Source of the DNA: a bacterium
GTDB taxonomy: Bacteria; Myxococcota_A; UBA9160; UBA4427
Length of the DNA stretch: 64,000 bases
Assembly (NCBI GenBank): GCA_024742285.1
Contig: JANSYR010000007.1
Span: 1 to 64,000 of the forward strand
Direction: 5' to 3'
The notes beneath the pieces were generated by a model that did no database searches, was not told where the DNA came from, and saw only the letters and a program-made list of their open reading frames with translations. How positions within the stretch are numbered: the stretch's first letter is position 1; each line of letters starts with the position of its first letter. A program made the position numbers and the translations under genes. Shown piece by piece: positions 42,961 to 50,726 of this stretch.

Positions 42961-44223
42961 GTGGCTGGCGAGAAGATCCGCATCGAAGACCTGGCGAACC
43001 CGGTTCTCACGCCGCCCCAGAAGGCTGCCCTCGACTATGCGGAGACGCAGACGATCGACCTGTCGATTCCCGCGGTCGTGAACGCGGCGGAAGAGGCGAC
43101 GGGCCTCTCCTGCTGGGGTCCCGACGACTGGAAGGAGCGGCTCGGCGTCTGGTTCGACGAGATGAACGCCGACGACAACCGGACGGCGCTCGGCCGAATG
43201 ATCCTCTTCGGCGACTGCGTGCGGTACGCGACGACGAGACTCCGGATCAACGACCTGCTCGATCGCCACCCCGAGATCCACGACGTGAAGATCGAGCGGC
43301 CGATCATCGTGGTCGGTCTGCCCCGCTCCGGGACGACCCACCTCGTCAACCTGATCGCTGCGGACCAGCGGCTGCGCTCGATGCCGCTGTGGGAAGGCCA
43401 GGAGCCGGTCCCGGATTCGAACGAGAAGCCCGGCGAGGATGGGATCGACCCACGCTGGCACCGCTGCAATGCGATCTGGGAGCGCATGCAGGCGACGTCG
43501 CCGCTGATCTCGGCGATGCACCCGATGGAGCCCGACCACATCCACGAAGAGCTCGAGTTCATGCTGCCGGACTTCACGAGCTACAACCTCGAGTGGATCG
43601 CGCGGGCCCCGAAGTGGCGCGACTACTACCTGGCCCACGACCAGACGCCCCACTATCAGGGCGCGCTCCTCACCGGGCTCAAGATCCTCCAGTGGATGAA
43701 GCCGCGGGAGCGCTGGATCCTGAAGTGTCCCCAGCATCTCGAGCAGATCGGCCCGCTGATGGCGACCTTCCCGGACGCCACGATCGTCGTGACCCACCGG
43801 GACCCGATCTCGGTGATCCAGTCGGCCGCGACGATGAACGCGTACGCCTCCCGGCAGAACTACCATCACACCGATCCCCAGTGGTACCTCGACTACTGGC
43901 ACGACCGGATCGTTCGCCTCCTCCGCGCCTCCGTCCGCGACCGCGACCAGCTCCCCTCGGATCGGACCTACGACGTTCTCTTTCACGACTTCATGGCCGA
44001 CGACGTCGGGACGGTCGAGAAGATCTACGAGGTCGCCGGGCTCGAGATGACCGCCGACGCGCGGGGACAGATCCAGGCGTACATGGATGCCCACCCCCGC
44101 GGCAAGGACGGGCAGGTCGTGTACGACGTGCGCAAGGACTTCGGCGCGGACCCCGCCGAGCTGCGGAAGGCCTTCGACTTCTACTTCGAGGCGTTTCCCG
44201 GCGTGAAGGTCCAGGTCAAGTAG
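42961..44223 (+). CDS. Sulfotransferase family protein
   Basis: This 420-aa protein has the 5'-phosphosulfate loop VVGLPRSGTTHL and, later, IVVTHRDPISVIQSAATM, the 3'-phosphate-binding segment. The N-terminal ~110 residues are family-specific. It should move a sulfuryl group from PAPS to an alcohol or amine, possibly a lipid or terpenoid, but no substrate is visible. It starts at GTG 42961 behind GAGGA; an upstream in-frame extension (42811) has a poor composition and no ribosome site. It is divergent from UGPase and convergent with a SnoaL-like gene. Confidence 0.85.
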   Translation: MAGEKIRIEDLANPVLTPPQKAALDYAETQTIDLSIPAVVNAAEEATGLSCWGPDDWKERLGVWFDEMNADDNRTALGRMILFGDCVRYATTRLRINDLLDRHPEIHDVKIERPIIVVGLPRSGTTHLVNLIAADQRLRSMPLWEGQEPVPDSNEKPGEDGIDPRWHRCNAIWERMQATSPLISAMHPMEPDHIHEELEFMLPDFTSYNLEWIARAPKWRDYYLAHDQTPHYQGALLTGLKILQWMKPRERWILKCPQHLEQIGPLMATFPDATIVVTHRDPISVIQSAATMNAYASRQNYHHTDPQWYLDYWHDRIVRLLRASVRDRDQLPSDRTYDVLFHDFMADDVGTVEKIYEVAGLEMTADARGQIQAYMDAHPRGKDGQVVYDVRKDFGADPAELRKAFDFYFEAFPGVKVQVK

Positions 44224-44303
44224 GCACGCCGCCGGGCGCTCTGCCGCGGGAGGCGCTCAGGCGCGTCGCGACTCTTCACTCGCCAGGCGCGTCGCCTCAC
44301 CCG

Positions 44304-44828
44304 TTAGGCGCGGCGCCATTTCGCGATGTAGCCGAAGCTCGGATCCTTCTCGTCGCGACGGCTCTCTTCGGGGACCTCGGCCCGCGTGAGCGGGTTCGAG
44401 CTCGACATGTCGAGCACGTGGACCCGGTGTGCGATCGCCCAGCGCCCGTCCCGCTTCTCCCAGCGGTCGAGGTAGCGCCCCCGTCCCACCAGCTCGAGCT
44501 GCTCGCCCTTCCCGTCGGGCAGCGTCCAGAGCACGACGGTCACGTAGGACTCGCTCGTCGCGCTCGCGCCGTCGGCGCCGACCTCGACCAACACGTTCGT
44601 GATCTGATGGGAGTGGCGCTCCATGGACGCGTGCGCCTCCCAGACCCACTCGATGAATCCATGGCCCGTCCCCTCGAATATGCCGAGATAGTCGGCGGTC
44701 CCGTCCGCGTGCCAGACGTCCTCGGCCATCTCGCGATCCATGCGATCGAGGCCGCGGCAATAGCGCGAGAGCGCGTCCCGGATCGCTTGTTTGGCGATCA
44801 GCGTTTCGAGGGTTTCGGAATCGGACAT
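44304..44828 (-). CDS. SnoaL-like (NTF2-fold) protein
   Basis: This 174-aa protein has an NTF2-like helix-strand pattern: LIAKQAIRDALSRYCRGLDRMDREMAEDVWH (key part RYCRGLDRMD), then TADYLGIFEG, HQITNVLVEV and RYLDRWEKRDGRWAIAHRVHVLD. The D-R-M-D and H-Q-I-T-N positions match the SnoaL_4 subgroup often found in steroid or aromatic catabolism, where members act as dehydratases or isomerases. ATG 44828 is chosen over GTG 44831 for its spacing to AGGAGG. It stands alone and is convergent with the sulfotransferase. Confidence 0.8.
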   Translation of the reverse strand: MSDSETLETLIAKQAIRDALSRYCRGLDRMDREMAEDVWHADGTADYLGIFEGTGHGFIEWVWEAHASMERHSHQITNVLVEVGADGASATSESYVTVVLWTLPDGKGEQLELVGRGRYLDRWEKRDGRWAIAHRVHVLDMSSSNPLTRAEVPEESRRDEKDPSFGYIAKWRRA

Positions 44829-44922
44829 CACGGGCCTCCTGCGTTCACGGCCAATCTAGTCCAGCCGCGCTGCTGGGCTAGCCTCGATCGTGCGCCCCGT
44901 TCCGGGGCATCGGAGGGATCCC

Positions 44923-47001
44923 ATGCGTCCCAAGCGTCCGTCCCGACAGGCCCTGCTCCTCTTCCTCGCTCTGCAGGTGGTCACGCTCGCGGCGTGCCCG
45001 TCCGACCCGCCGACCGACGAAGCGGCCACGGCGGCGGAGGAGACCGCCGCGGAGCGAGGCCTCGCCCCTTCCGGTCGACCCTACAGCGAGGACCGCGCCC
45101 CCTGCACGGATCGCGACCCGCTTCGACAGGCGCTCTGGGGCGAGCTCCACGTCCATTCGACGCTCTCGATGGATGCCTGGCTGTGGGACGTGCGGAGTAC
45201 CCCCGATGACGTATTCCGCTTTGCCAAGGGCGAGGAGATCCTGCTCGCCCCTCTCGATGAAGACGGTGTCCCGACGCGACCCGCGAAGCTCGAACGACCG
45301 ATCGACTTCGCCTCGCTCACGGACCACGCGAGCTTCCAGGGCGAGGTCGCGCTCTGCACGCGCGCCGGCTCCCCTCAGTACGACACCCACGCGTGTCGCT
45401 TCTTCCGCGGCGAGGTCCCGATCGAGCCGAATCCGGCGGGCGACTTCGCGACGCGCATGGCGGGCATCTCGGCGGCGCTCCAGACCGACGGATCGGCCCC
45501 CGCGCGCCGCGGCGACCTCTGCGGCGAGGAGGGCGCCGACTGCATCGACGTCATGCAGTCGGTCTGGGAAGAGCAGCAGGCCGCAGCCGAGCGGCACTAC
45601 GACCGTTCCGAGAATTGCCGCTTCACGTCCCTTCATGGCTACGAGTACACGGCGACGCCGGACCTCGCGAAGATCCACCACAACGTGATCTTCCGGAACG
45701 CCGTGGTCCCCGAGAAGCCGATCGCCTGGATCGACGAGCCGGACGTCTACGGCCTCTGGGAGAAGCTCCGGGACCAGTGTTCCGACGCGGGGACGGGCTG
45801 CGACGTCGTGACCCTGCCCCACAACTCGAACCTCTCCAACGGCAACATGTTCGCCACCGGCGGGCGGGATCTCCCCCTCGAAGCCCAGCGCGACCGCGCC
45901 CGCCTCCGCGCGGACATCGAACGCCTCGTCGAGATCAACCAGATCAAGGGCGACAGCGAGTGCCGGAACGGGTTCGCGGGCGTCCTCGGCGGACGCGACG
46001 AGTTCTGCGAGTTCGAAGAGTGGCGCGGCCCCGAGGTCCCCGAGTGCGGTCCGGACGAAGTCAGCGCCGGCGCCCTCGTCGGACAGGGCTGCGTCTCGCG
46101 TCGCGACTACGTCCGCTACGCGCTCGTCGAAGGCTTCCGCGAGCAGGCGCGAATCGGCGTGAACCCCTTCAAGATCGGGATCGTCGCCGCGACCGACGCC
46201 CACAACGGCAACCCCGGCGACGTCGAGGAGTACTCCTACCAGGGCTGGGCCGGGATCTCGGACGGATCCCGGGAAGCCCGGATCGCCAAGAGCGGGAGCC
46301 CGATGCAGGCGACCAACTCCCTGCTCGCGAATCCCGGCGGACTCGCCGGCGTCTGGGCGGAAGAGAACTCCCGGGACGCGATCTTCGACGCCATGAAGCG
46401 ACGCGAGACCTTCGGGACGAGCGGCCCCCGGATCACCGCGCGCTTCTTCGGCGGCTGGCAGTACCCGGCGGATCTGTGCGGTGATCGCGACCTCGTCTCG
46501 AAGGGCTACTCGGGGGGCGTGCCGATGGGCGGCGATCTTCCCGCGGCACCGAGCGCCGATGCGGCGCCCGTCTTCGTCGTCTCCGCGATGCGCGACGTCG
46601 GGATCCCCGAGCACCCCGGCGGCCTGCTCCAACGCGCGCAGGTCGTGAAGGGCTGGATGGACGCGGACGGCACCTTCCATCAGAAGGTGATCGACGTCGC
46701 CGGCGGTGAGAACGACGCGACCGTCGACGAGGCGACCTGCCAGCCCCGCGGCGATGGACACAACAGCCTCTGCTCGGTCTGGACCGACCCGGACTTCGAC
46801 GCGGAACAGAATGCGGTCTACTACGTGCGCGTGCTGGAGAATCCGAGCTGTCGCTGGTCCGCGCGGCAGTGTCTCGAAGAAGCCACCGACCCGACCTCGA
46901 GTGGCCGCAGCACCGGCTGCGACGACCCGTCGACGCCGAAGACGATCCAGGAACGACTCTGGACTTCGCCGATCTGGTACGACGCGACGGCGGAGGGCTG
47001 A
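44923..47001 (+). CDS. DUF3604 lipoprotein
   Basis: This 692-aa protein has a lipoprotein signal with lipobox LAAC (Cys25). The DUF3604 domain covers most of the rest: the PHP-like metal motif GELHVHSTLSMDAW, SLTDHASF, FTSLHGYEYTATP, TLPHNSNLSNGN and ATDAHNGNPGDVEEY. These His/Asp sets resemble PHP-type phosphoesterases, so a metal-dependent hydrolase is likely, but no activity is established for the family to my knowledge. ATG 44923 has GGAGG upstream. It is probably located in the periplasm and attached to a membrane. The following MFS gene is convergent. Confidence 0.88.
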   Translation: MRPKRPSRQALLLFLALQVVTLAACPSDPPTDEAATAAEETAAERGLAPSGRPYSEDRAPCTDRDPLRQALWGELHVHSTLSMDAWLWDVRSTPDDVFRFAKGEEILLAPLDEDGVPTRPAKLERPIDFASLTDHASFQGEVALCTRAGSPQYDTHACRFFRGEVPIEPNPAGDFATRMAGISAALQTDGSAPARRGDLCGEEGADCIDVMQSVWEEQQAAAERHYDRSENCRFTSLHGYEYTATPDLAKIHHNVIFRNAVVPEKPIAWIDEPDVYGLWEKLRDQCSDAGTGCDVVTLPHNSNLSNGNMFATGGRDLPLEAQRDRARLRADIERLVEINQIKGDSECRNGFAGVLGGRDEFCEFEEWRGPEVPECGPDEVSAGALVGQGCVSRRDYVRYALVEGFREQARIGVNPFKIGIVAATDAHNGNPGDVEEYSYQGWAGISDGSREARIAKSGSPMQATNSLLANPGGLAGVWAEENSRDAIFDAMKRRETFGTSGPRITARFFGGWQYPADLCGDRDLVSKGYSGGVPMGGDLPAAPSADAAPVFVVSAMRDVGIPEHPGGLLQRAQVVKGWMDADGTFHQKVIDVAGGENDATVDEATCQPRGDGHNSLCSVWTDPDFDAEQNAVYYVRVLENPSCRWSARQCLEEATDPTSSGRSTGCDDPSTPKTIQERLWTSPIWYDATAEG

Positions 47002-47031
47002 GCCTGGAAGCCGCGAGCGCCGGGGAGAGCG

Positions 47032-48312
47032 CTAACGCGCCTCTTCCGGCGGCGGTACGTTCAGGAAGGCGAGGAGCGCCCCGCCCACGAGGACGAGGAC
47101 CATCTGCACCGTGCAGACGAGCGGGTACGAGCCCGTCGCCGCGAGCAGCCCCTGGGAGCCGAAGCTCGCGAGCACGATCAGGCTGACGCCCACGATCCCG
47201 CCGAGGCCGCTCGCCGTCCCGAAGTCGATCCGCCCGAAGAGTCGGCCGATCAACACGCCGTGGAGCGGCGCCATCCCGCCGATGCCGAGGCCGTAGATCG
47301 CTCCGATCACCATCAGCGTGTCGTAGTCCGGCTCCTGGCGGAGCATCCACCACACGATCGCGTTCACCACGACCATGAGCGCGATCCCGGGCTTGAGCGG
47401 CGTCACGTCCGCCAGGCCTCCGATCACGAGTTTGCCCGCGAGCGAGAACGGAATCATCCAGAGAAAGAAGTCCGCCGCCTCGTCGCGCGTCAGGCCCAGC
47501 GCTTCACCGAAGGGCACGAGGAGCGCGATGATCACGACGGGGGAGGTCAGGACGAGGCCGAATCCGATCGCCTGGATCCAGAGAGCCGGGATCTTCGCGA
47601 GCTCGGCGGCGCTCCGCGCGCGCGGCCCCGCTTCTTCGGCGCCCTCCGACTCCTCCGGCACCACCTCCCCGTCGGGCCGCAGTCCCATCTCTTCAGGACG
47701 CGAGACGATGAACCCGCCGAAGAGCGGAAGCGAGATCGCGGCGGTGAACGCACCGAAGGTCGCGAGCGCGGTCCGCCAGCCGTAGTCGGCGACGATCTCC
47801 TCGAAGAGATTCGGGCCGACGCCGCTCGCGAGCGTCGCTCCAGCGACGGCGATTCCCAGCACGAGGCCGCGACGTCGCACGAACCAGTTCGCGACGAGCG
47901 CCATCACCGGCAGCGTCCCGTAGAGCGCGTACCCGGGCGCGCAGAGAAGGACGAAGGCCAGGGCGACCTGCCAGAAGCTCGAGGCGTACGCGATCGCCAC
48001 GAGGCCGACGCCGGAGAGCAGGCCCCCCGTCACCATCACGCGGCGAACGTGCCCCGCGTCGATCGCGCGACCGATGAAGGGACCGAGGATCCCCATCACG
48101 AGGATCGCCATGCCCGGGGCGATGCCGACCAGGGTCGGCGCCACGCCGAACTCCGTGGAGATCGGCGTGACGAGGTTGCCGATGATCGAAAGCCCGGCGG
48201 CGGTGAAGACGAACTGGGCGGCGAACGCGATCATGGCGATCACCCAGCCGTAGAACAGTCTCGAGGGAAGGATCGCGGCGAGCCCCCGGACCTGTTGTGC
48301 TTCGCTCGACAT
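47032..48312 (-). CDS. MFS transporter (monocarboxylate/oxalate-type)
   Basis: This 426-aa protein has 12 predicted membrane helices. It includes FYGWVIAMIAFAAQF at the N terminus, the typical opening of the monocarboxylate/OxlT group, and FVRRRGLVLGIAVAGATLA before helix 5. A charged central loop (about 200-225) divides the halves. It most likely moves an organic acid, but the substrate is unknown. The start at 48312 gives a standard N terminus; upstream frames extend through the selenoprotein's promoter region. It is convergent with DUF3604. Confidence 0.85.
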   Translation of the reverse strand: MSSEAQQVRGLAAILPSRLFYGWVIAMIAFAAQFVFTAAGLSIIGNLVTPISTEFGVAPTLVGIAPGMAILVMGILGPFIGRAIDAGHVRRVMVTGGLLSGVGLVAIAYASSFWQVALAFVLLCAPGYALYGTLPVMALVANWFVRRRGLVLGIAVAGATLASGVGPNLFEEIVADYGWRTALATFGAFTAAISLPLFGGFIVSRPEEMGLRPDGEVVPEESEGAEEAGPRARSAAELAKIPALWIQAIGFGLVLTSPVVIIALLVPFGEALGLTRDEAADFFLWMIPFSLAGKLVIGGLADVTPLKPGIALMVVVNAIVWWMLRQEPDYDTLMVIGAIYGLGIGGMAPLHGVLIGRLFGRIDFGTASGLGGIVGVSLIVLASFGSQGLLAATGSYPLVCTVQMVLVLVGGALLAFLNVPPPEEAR

Positions 48313-48425
48313 CGCCCCTCCGCGCCCGCCGGGGCGTCGAGCGAGTCTAGGCCAACGGTCGCGCGGGTGGGCTACGCTTTTCGCCGCGATCGATCCCACC
48401 CGAGAAGGGATCCGGAGGACGCCCG

Positions 48426-48938
48426 ATGAGTGCAGAAGAGATCCAGAAGCCGAGCCCGGCGGCGAACGCCTGGGAAGGCGGCGCGCTGAACATGACGGAA
48501 GAGCTGCCCGATCTCTTCGAGCGCTTCTTCGCCTTCTTCCGGCCCGCGCACACCGAGGGCATCGCTCCCGCGAGAGTGAAGGAGCTCGCACGGCTCAAGA
48601 TCGCCGCCATGAACGAGTGCGACACCTGACTCTTCGCACGGTATGCGCAGGCTGCGCATCAGGGACTCGACGAAGAGACCATCGCCCAGATCCATCTCCC
48701 GGAAGCGGAGCGAAGACTCAAGCCACGTGACGCCCTCGCCGTCCGCTTCGCCGAGAAGCTCGCCACCGACTTCCGAAGCGTCGACGAAGCCTTCATCCGC
48801 GAGCTCCGCGAACACTTCAGCAACGCCGAGATCGCCGAGCTCGGCCTGATGATCGGCCAGTACATGGCCCTCGGCCGCATGCTCGTCATCAGCGGCGGCC
48901 ACCACGCCGCCTGCGAGATCTACACGCCGCCCGGCTGA
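48426..48938 (+). CDS. Selenocysteine-containing CMD/AhpD-like protein (in-frame TGA)
   Basis: Read through the TGA at 48627-48629, this is a 170-aa carboxymuconolactone decarboxylase-like protein. The TGA is codon 68 in NECDTU, so it replaces the second Cys of a CxxC redox pair (C65, U68). The frame then continues without break to TGA 48936, giving LFARYAQAAHQGLDEETI and a normal helical end with GQYMALGRMLVISGGHHAA. A bSECIS-like hairpin follows the TGA. CMD/AhpD proteins are thiol reductases or peroxidases, and selenium versions are known in other bacteria. GGAGGA precedes the ATG. A plain nonsense mutation is less likely because conservation-like composition continues. Confidence 0.85.
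48627..48677 (+). promoter_or_regulatory. bSECIS-like hairpin of the CMD selenoprotein
   Basis: Right after the TGA, CTCTTCG (48630-48636) pairs with CGAAGAG (48671-48677), and ATGCGC (48643-48648) pairs with GCGCAT (48654-48659). The apical loop AGGCT starts 19 nt after the TGA and has G at its second position. Its form recalls the E. coli fdhF loop, AGGTCT. This fits the bacterial SECIS consensus for SelB recruitment. Confidence 0.75.
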
Positions 48939-48945
48939 TCCATCG

Positions 48946-49003
48946 GCGCTGCGCGCCTCTCGACGCACCGCATCGCGGCGGCGCGTCTCGCGCTGAAGGC
49001 TCG
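48946..49003 (+). repeat. 3'-end dispersed repeat, copy 2
   Basis: The 20-mer at 48946-48965 is identical to 1481-1500, and 48984-49003 matches 1518-1537 at 18 of 20 positions. It begins 7 bp after the selenoprotein stop codon. An inverted copy of its core lies at 49037-49049. Confidence 0.75.
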
Positions 49004-49049
49004 AAGCGCGCGCAGCGGGGCCCAGGCCCACTTCCGGAGCCTTCAGCGC
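48990..49049. terminator. Bidirectional terminator between CMD selenoprotein and DUF3127 genes
   Basis: GCGCTGAAGGCTC (48990-49002) pairs perfectly with GAGCCTTCAGCGC (49037-49049), a 13-bp stem between convergent stop codons. It is built from one direct and one inverted copy of the dispersed-repeat core. Confidence 0.7.
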
Positions 49050-49100
49050 AAGAAAGGACTCATGAAGGGGTCTTTCGAGAGCCGCAGAGCGGCGCCAAGG

Positions 49101-49481
49101 TCAAAAGGGAATGTCGTCGTCGTCCGTCGGCGGCGGCGGGTCGTCGGCGAACATGCCGGCATCGCCAGCATCGTCGGCACCGACGGGTGCAGCGTCACCG
49201 ACGCGATCGATGGACCAGGTCTCGAGACTGGTGAAGTAGCGGACGTCGCCCTTGGGGCTGGTCCACTCGCGGCCCCGGAGGCTGAACTCGACCTTCACCT
49301 CTTCGCCGTTCGAGAAGCCGTCGAGCATCTCGCAGCGATCACCGGTGAACTGGAACATGACGTACTGGGGATAACGCGACTCGCCCTCCAGCTCGAGCAC
49401 GAACTCGCGCTTCCGGAAGCGCTGCGTGACCTGCTCGGCATCGAACGCCGCGTGGATCTTGCCCTGGACCTGCATGTTCAT
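49101..49481 (-). CDS. DUF3127 protein with SSB-like acidic C-terminal tip
   Basis: This 126-aa protein has an OB-like DUF3127 core (about 1-95) with FRKREFVLELEGESRYPQYVMF (key part KREFVLELE) and EEVKVEFSLRGREW. A flexible acidic tail then ends in PPTDDDDIPF. That ending is the classic tip of single-stranded DNA-binding protein, which recruits repair and replication enzymes. The N terminus, MNMQVQGKI, starts at 49481 behind AGGCGG. It probably binds single strands or acts near replication forks, but this is inferred. It is convergent with the selenoprotein. Confidence 0.85.
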   Translation of the reverse strand: MNMQVQGKIHAAFDAEQVTQRFRKREFVLELEGESRYPQYVMFQFTGDRCEMLDGFSNGEEVKVEFSLRGREWTSPKGDVRYFTSLETWSIDRVGDAAPVGADDAGDAGMFADDPPPPTDDDDIPF

Positions 49482-49563
49482 CGGATCGACCGCCTTTCGT
49501 GGACGCGCACGTTAGCGCGTCGCGAAGGCAGGCGGGACCGAGGCGGGGCCCGTCGGAGCGGTG

Positions 49564-50430
49564 CTATCCGCGCTGCTTGCGGCCGTAGGAAGCGAGGCCC
49601 ATCAGGCCGAGGGCTGCGAGCAGTCCGGGGCCAGGCTCCGGGACCAGACTCGTCGTCGGATCCTCGAGCGCCGAGTTGCTGCCGAACTGGACGAGGAAGT
49701 CGCGGCTCGAGCCGACGCCGATCGTGCGGGTCCACTGGAAGGCGCCGGTGAAGTCCGCACCACCCCCGGCGGCAAAGGGCAGGCCCGTGTCGTCGAGGTC
49801 GTCGACGTTGCCGTCGGTGAGGTCGCGCAGCAGCGAGCGCCAGGTCGTGACCTGGTAGTGGTCCGCGCCGTAGCCGATCAAGGGCGCGGTCGCGGTCGCA
49901 TCCGCGAGGCTCATCTCGATGGCGCTCGGGTTGGCAACCAGGATCGCCTGGTCGTCCCCGAACGAGCCGCCGAGGTCGAGGTCGGTGTAGTGGAAGATGT
50001 CGATCGTGAGATCGGAGAGACCGGTGTTCATGATCTCGAGGTTCTGGAAGACGACGCCCTGACCGGCGCCCGTCTCCCGCACCTCGAACTGGAGCTGGGC
50101 GTCGAAGAGCCCGGTCCCGCTCGGGTCGAACCAGTCGAGCTGGCCCACGCGTCCCGAGAAGAGGGAATAGTCCTCGAGGTCGGGCGTCCCGAACGCGAAC
50201 TCCCGTCCGTCGCCCTGCAGCCGGAAGAACCACCAGGATTCGAAGAGCTGGTCGCCGGCTGCCGCACCGGTGAAGTCGGTGTTCACCGTGTTGCCGTTCG
50301 ACGTGTTGAAGTTCTGCGTGTAGCCGAACGTGACGCCCCCGTCCGTCACCGTGCCGATCGCGAGCGCGGGCAACGGGCAGGCGACCAACAGGGCCAGGGC
50401 GAGTGCTTTCAAGCCGGGGATCGTGTTCAT
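49564..50430 (-). CDS. PEP-CTERM sorting-domain protein
   Basis: This 288-aa protein has a signal peptide ending near PALA (about residue 24), a beta-rich extracellular body and a C-terminal sorting tag: VPEPGPGLLAALGLMG followed by basic RKQR. PEP-CTERM tags are cut by exosortase (EpsH/XrtA) in Gram-negative bacteria, usually alongside exopolysaccharide systems. The exosortase is not in this window. ATG 50430 has GGAG 6 bases upstream; a longer frame to 50574 adds a basic, non-secretory start. The body is not otherwise recognised. Confidence 0.85.
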   Translation of the reverse strand: MNTIPGLKALALALLVACPLPALAIGTVTDGGVTFGYTQNFNTSNGNTVNTDFTGAAAGDQLFESWWFFRLQGDGREFAFGTPDLEDYSLFSGRVGQLDWFDPSGTGLFDAQLQFEVRETGAGQGVVFQNLEIMNTGLSDLTIDIFHYTDLDLGGSFGDDQAILVANPSAIEMSLADATATAPLIGYGADHYQVTTWRSLLRDLTDGNVDDLDDTGLPFAAGGGADFTGAFQWTRTIGVGSSRDFLVQFGSNSALEDPTTSLVPEPGPGLLAALGLMGLASYGRKQRG

Positions 50431-50630
50431 GGGGGGCTCCGGACGTCCGGGCGCAGGACGTGATGAACCGTCCTCGGCGCCTGGAGCCTTTGCCTGAAGC
50501 GCGACCCCGGGTCTTCCCCCTACGTTGCGCGGAAGTTGCGTACGCGCGGACACGCCACGCCGCTCGGCGTTCACCGCGTTGCGCGGGTCCTGCCGACCGG
50601 GGCGGTCCGATCTTCCGCCTCTTACCTTCC

Positions 50631-50670
50631 GACTCTGACCTTGACCTTACGCCTCTGACCTTGACCTTCC
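50631..50670. repeat. 20-bp tandem duplication
   Basis: GACTCTGACCTTGACCTTAC (50631-50650) is followed directly by GCCTCTGACCTTGACCTTCC (50651-50670), three mismatches, with partial copies on each side (CGCCTCTTACCTTCC at about 50616-50630 and CGCCTCCG after). It lies in the 296-bp gap between the PEP-CTERM gene and the hydrolase. The rest of that gap holds the PEP-CTERM promoter and the hairpin at 50691, and no gene. Confidence 0.65.
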
Positions 50671-50690
50671 GCCTCCGTTCTTCCGTGGAA

Positions 50691-50706
50691 GACGGACCTG
50701 TCCGTC
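50691..50706 (-). terminator. Short hairpin after lipoprotein hydrolase gene
   Basis: GACGGA (50691-50696), loop CCTG and TCCGTC (50701-50706) form a 6-bp stem 20 bp past the hydrolase stop on the minus strand. Confidence 0.45.
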
Positions 50707-50726
50707 GGAGACGTACGCTGACGCGA

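Noticed and set aside
44259-44295. Two AGGCGCGTCGC copies at the sulfotransferase/SnoaL junction
   Set aside because: They are only 11 bp, GC-rich and close to coding sequence; in this base composition they may be chance.
48426-48938. Calling the CMD gene a pseudogene because of its in-frame TGA
   Set aside because: The frame continues cleanly past the TGA, which replaces an expected catalytic Cys and is followed by a bSECIS-like hairpin.
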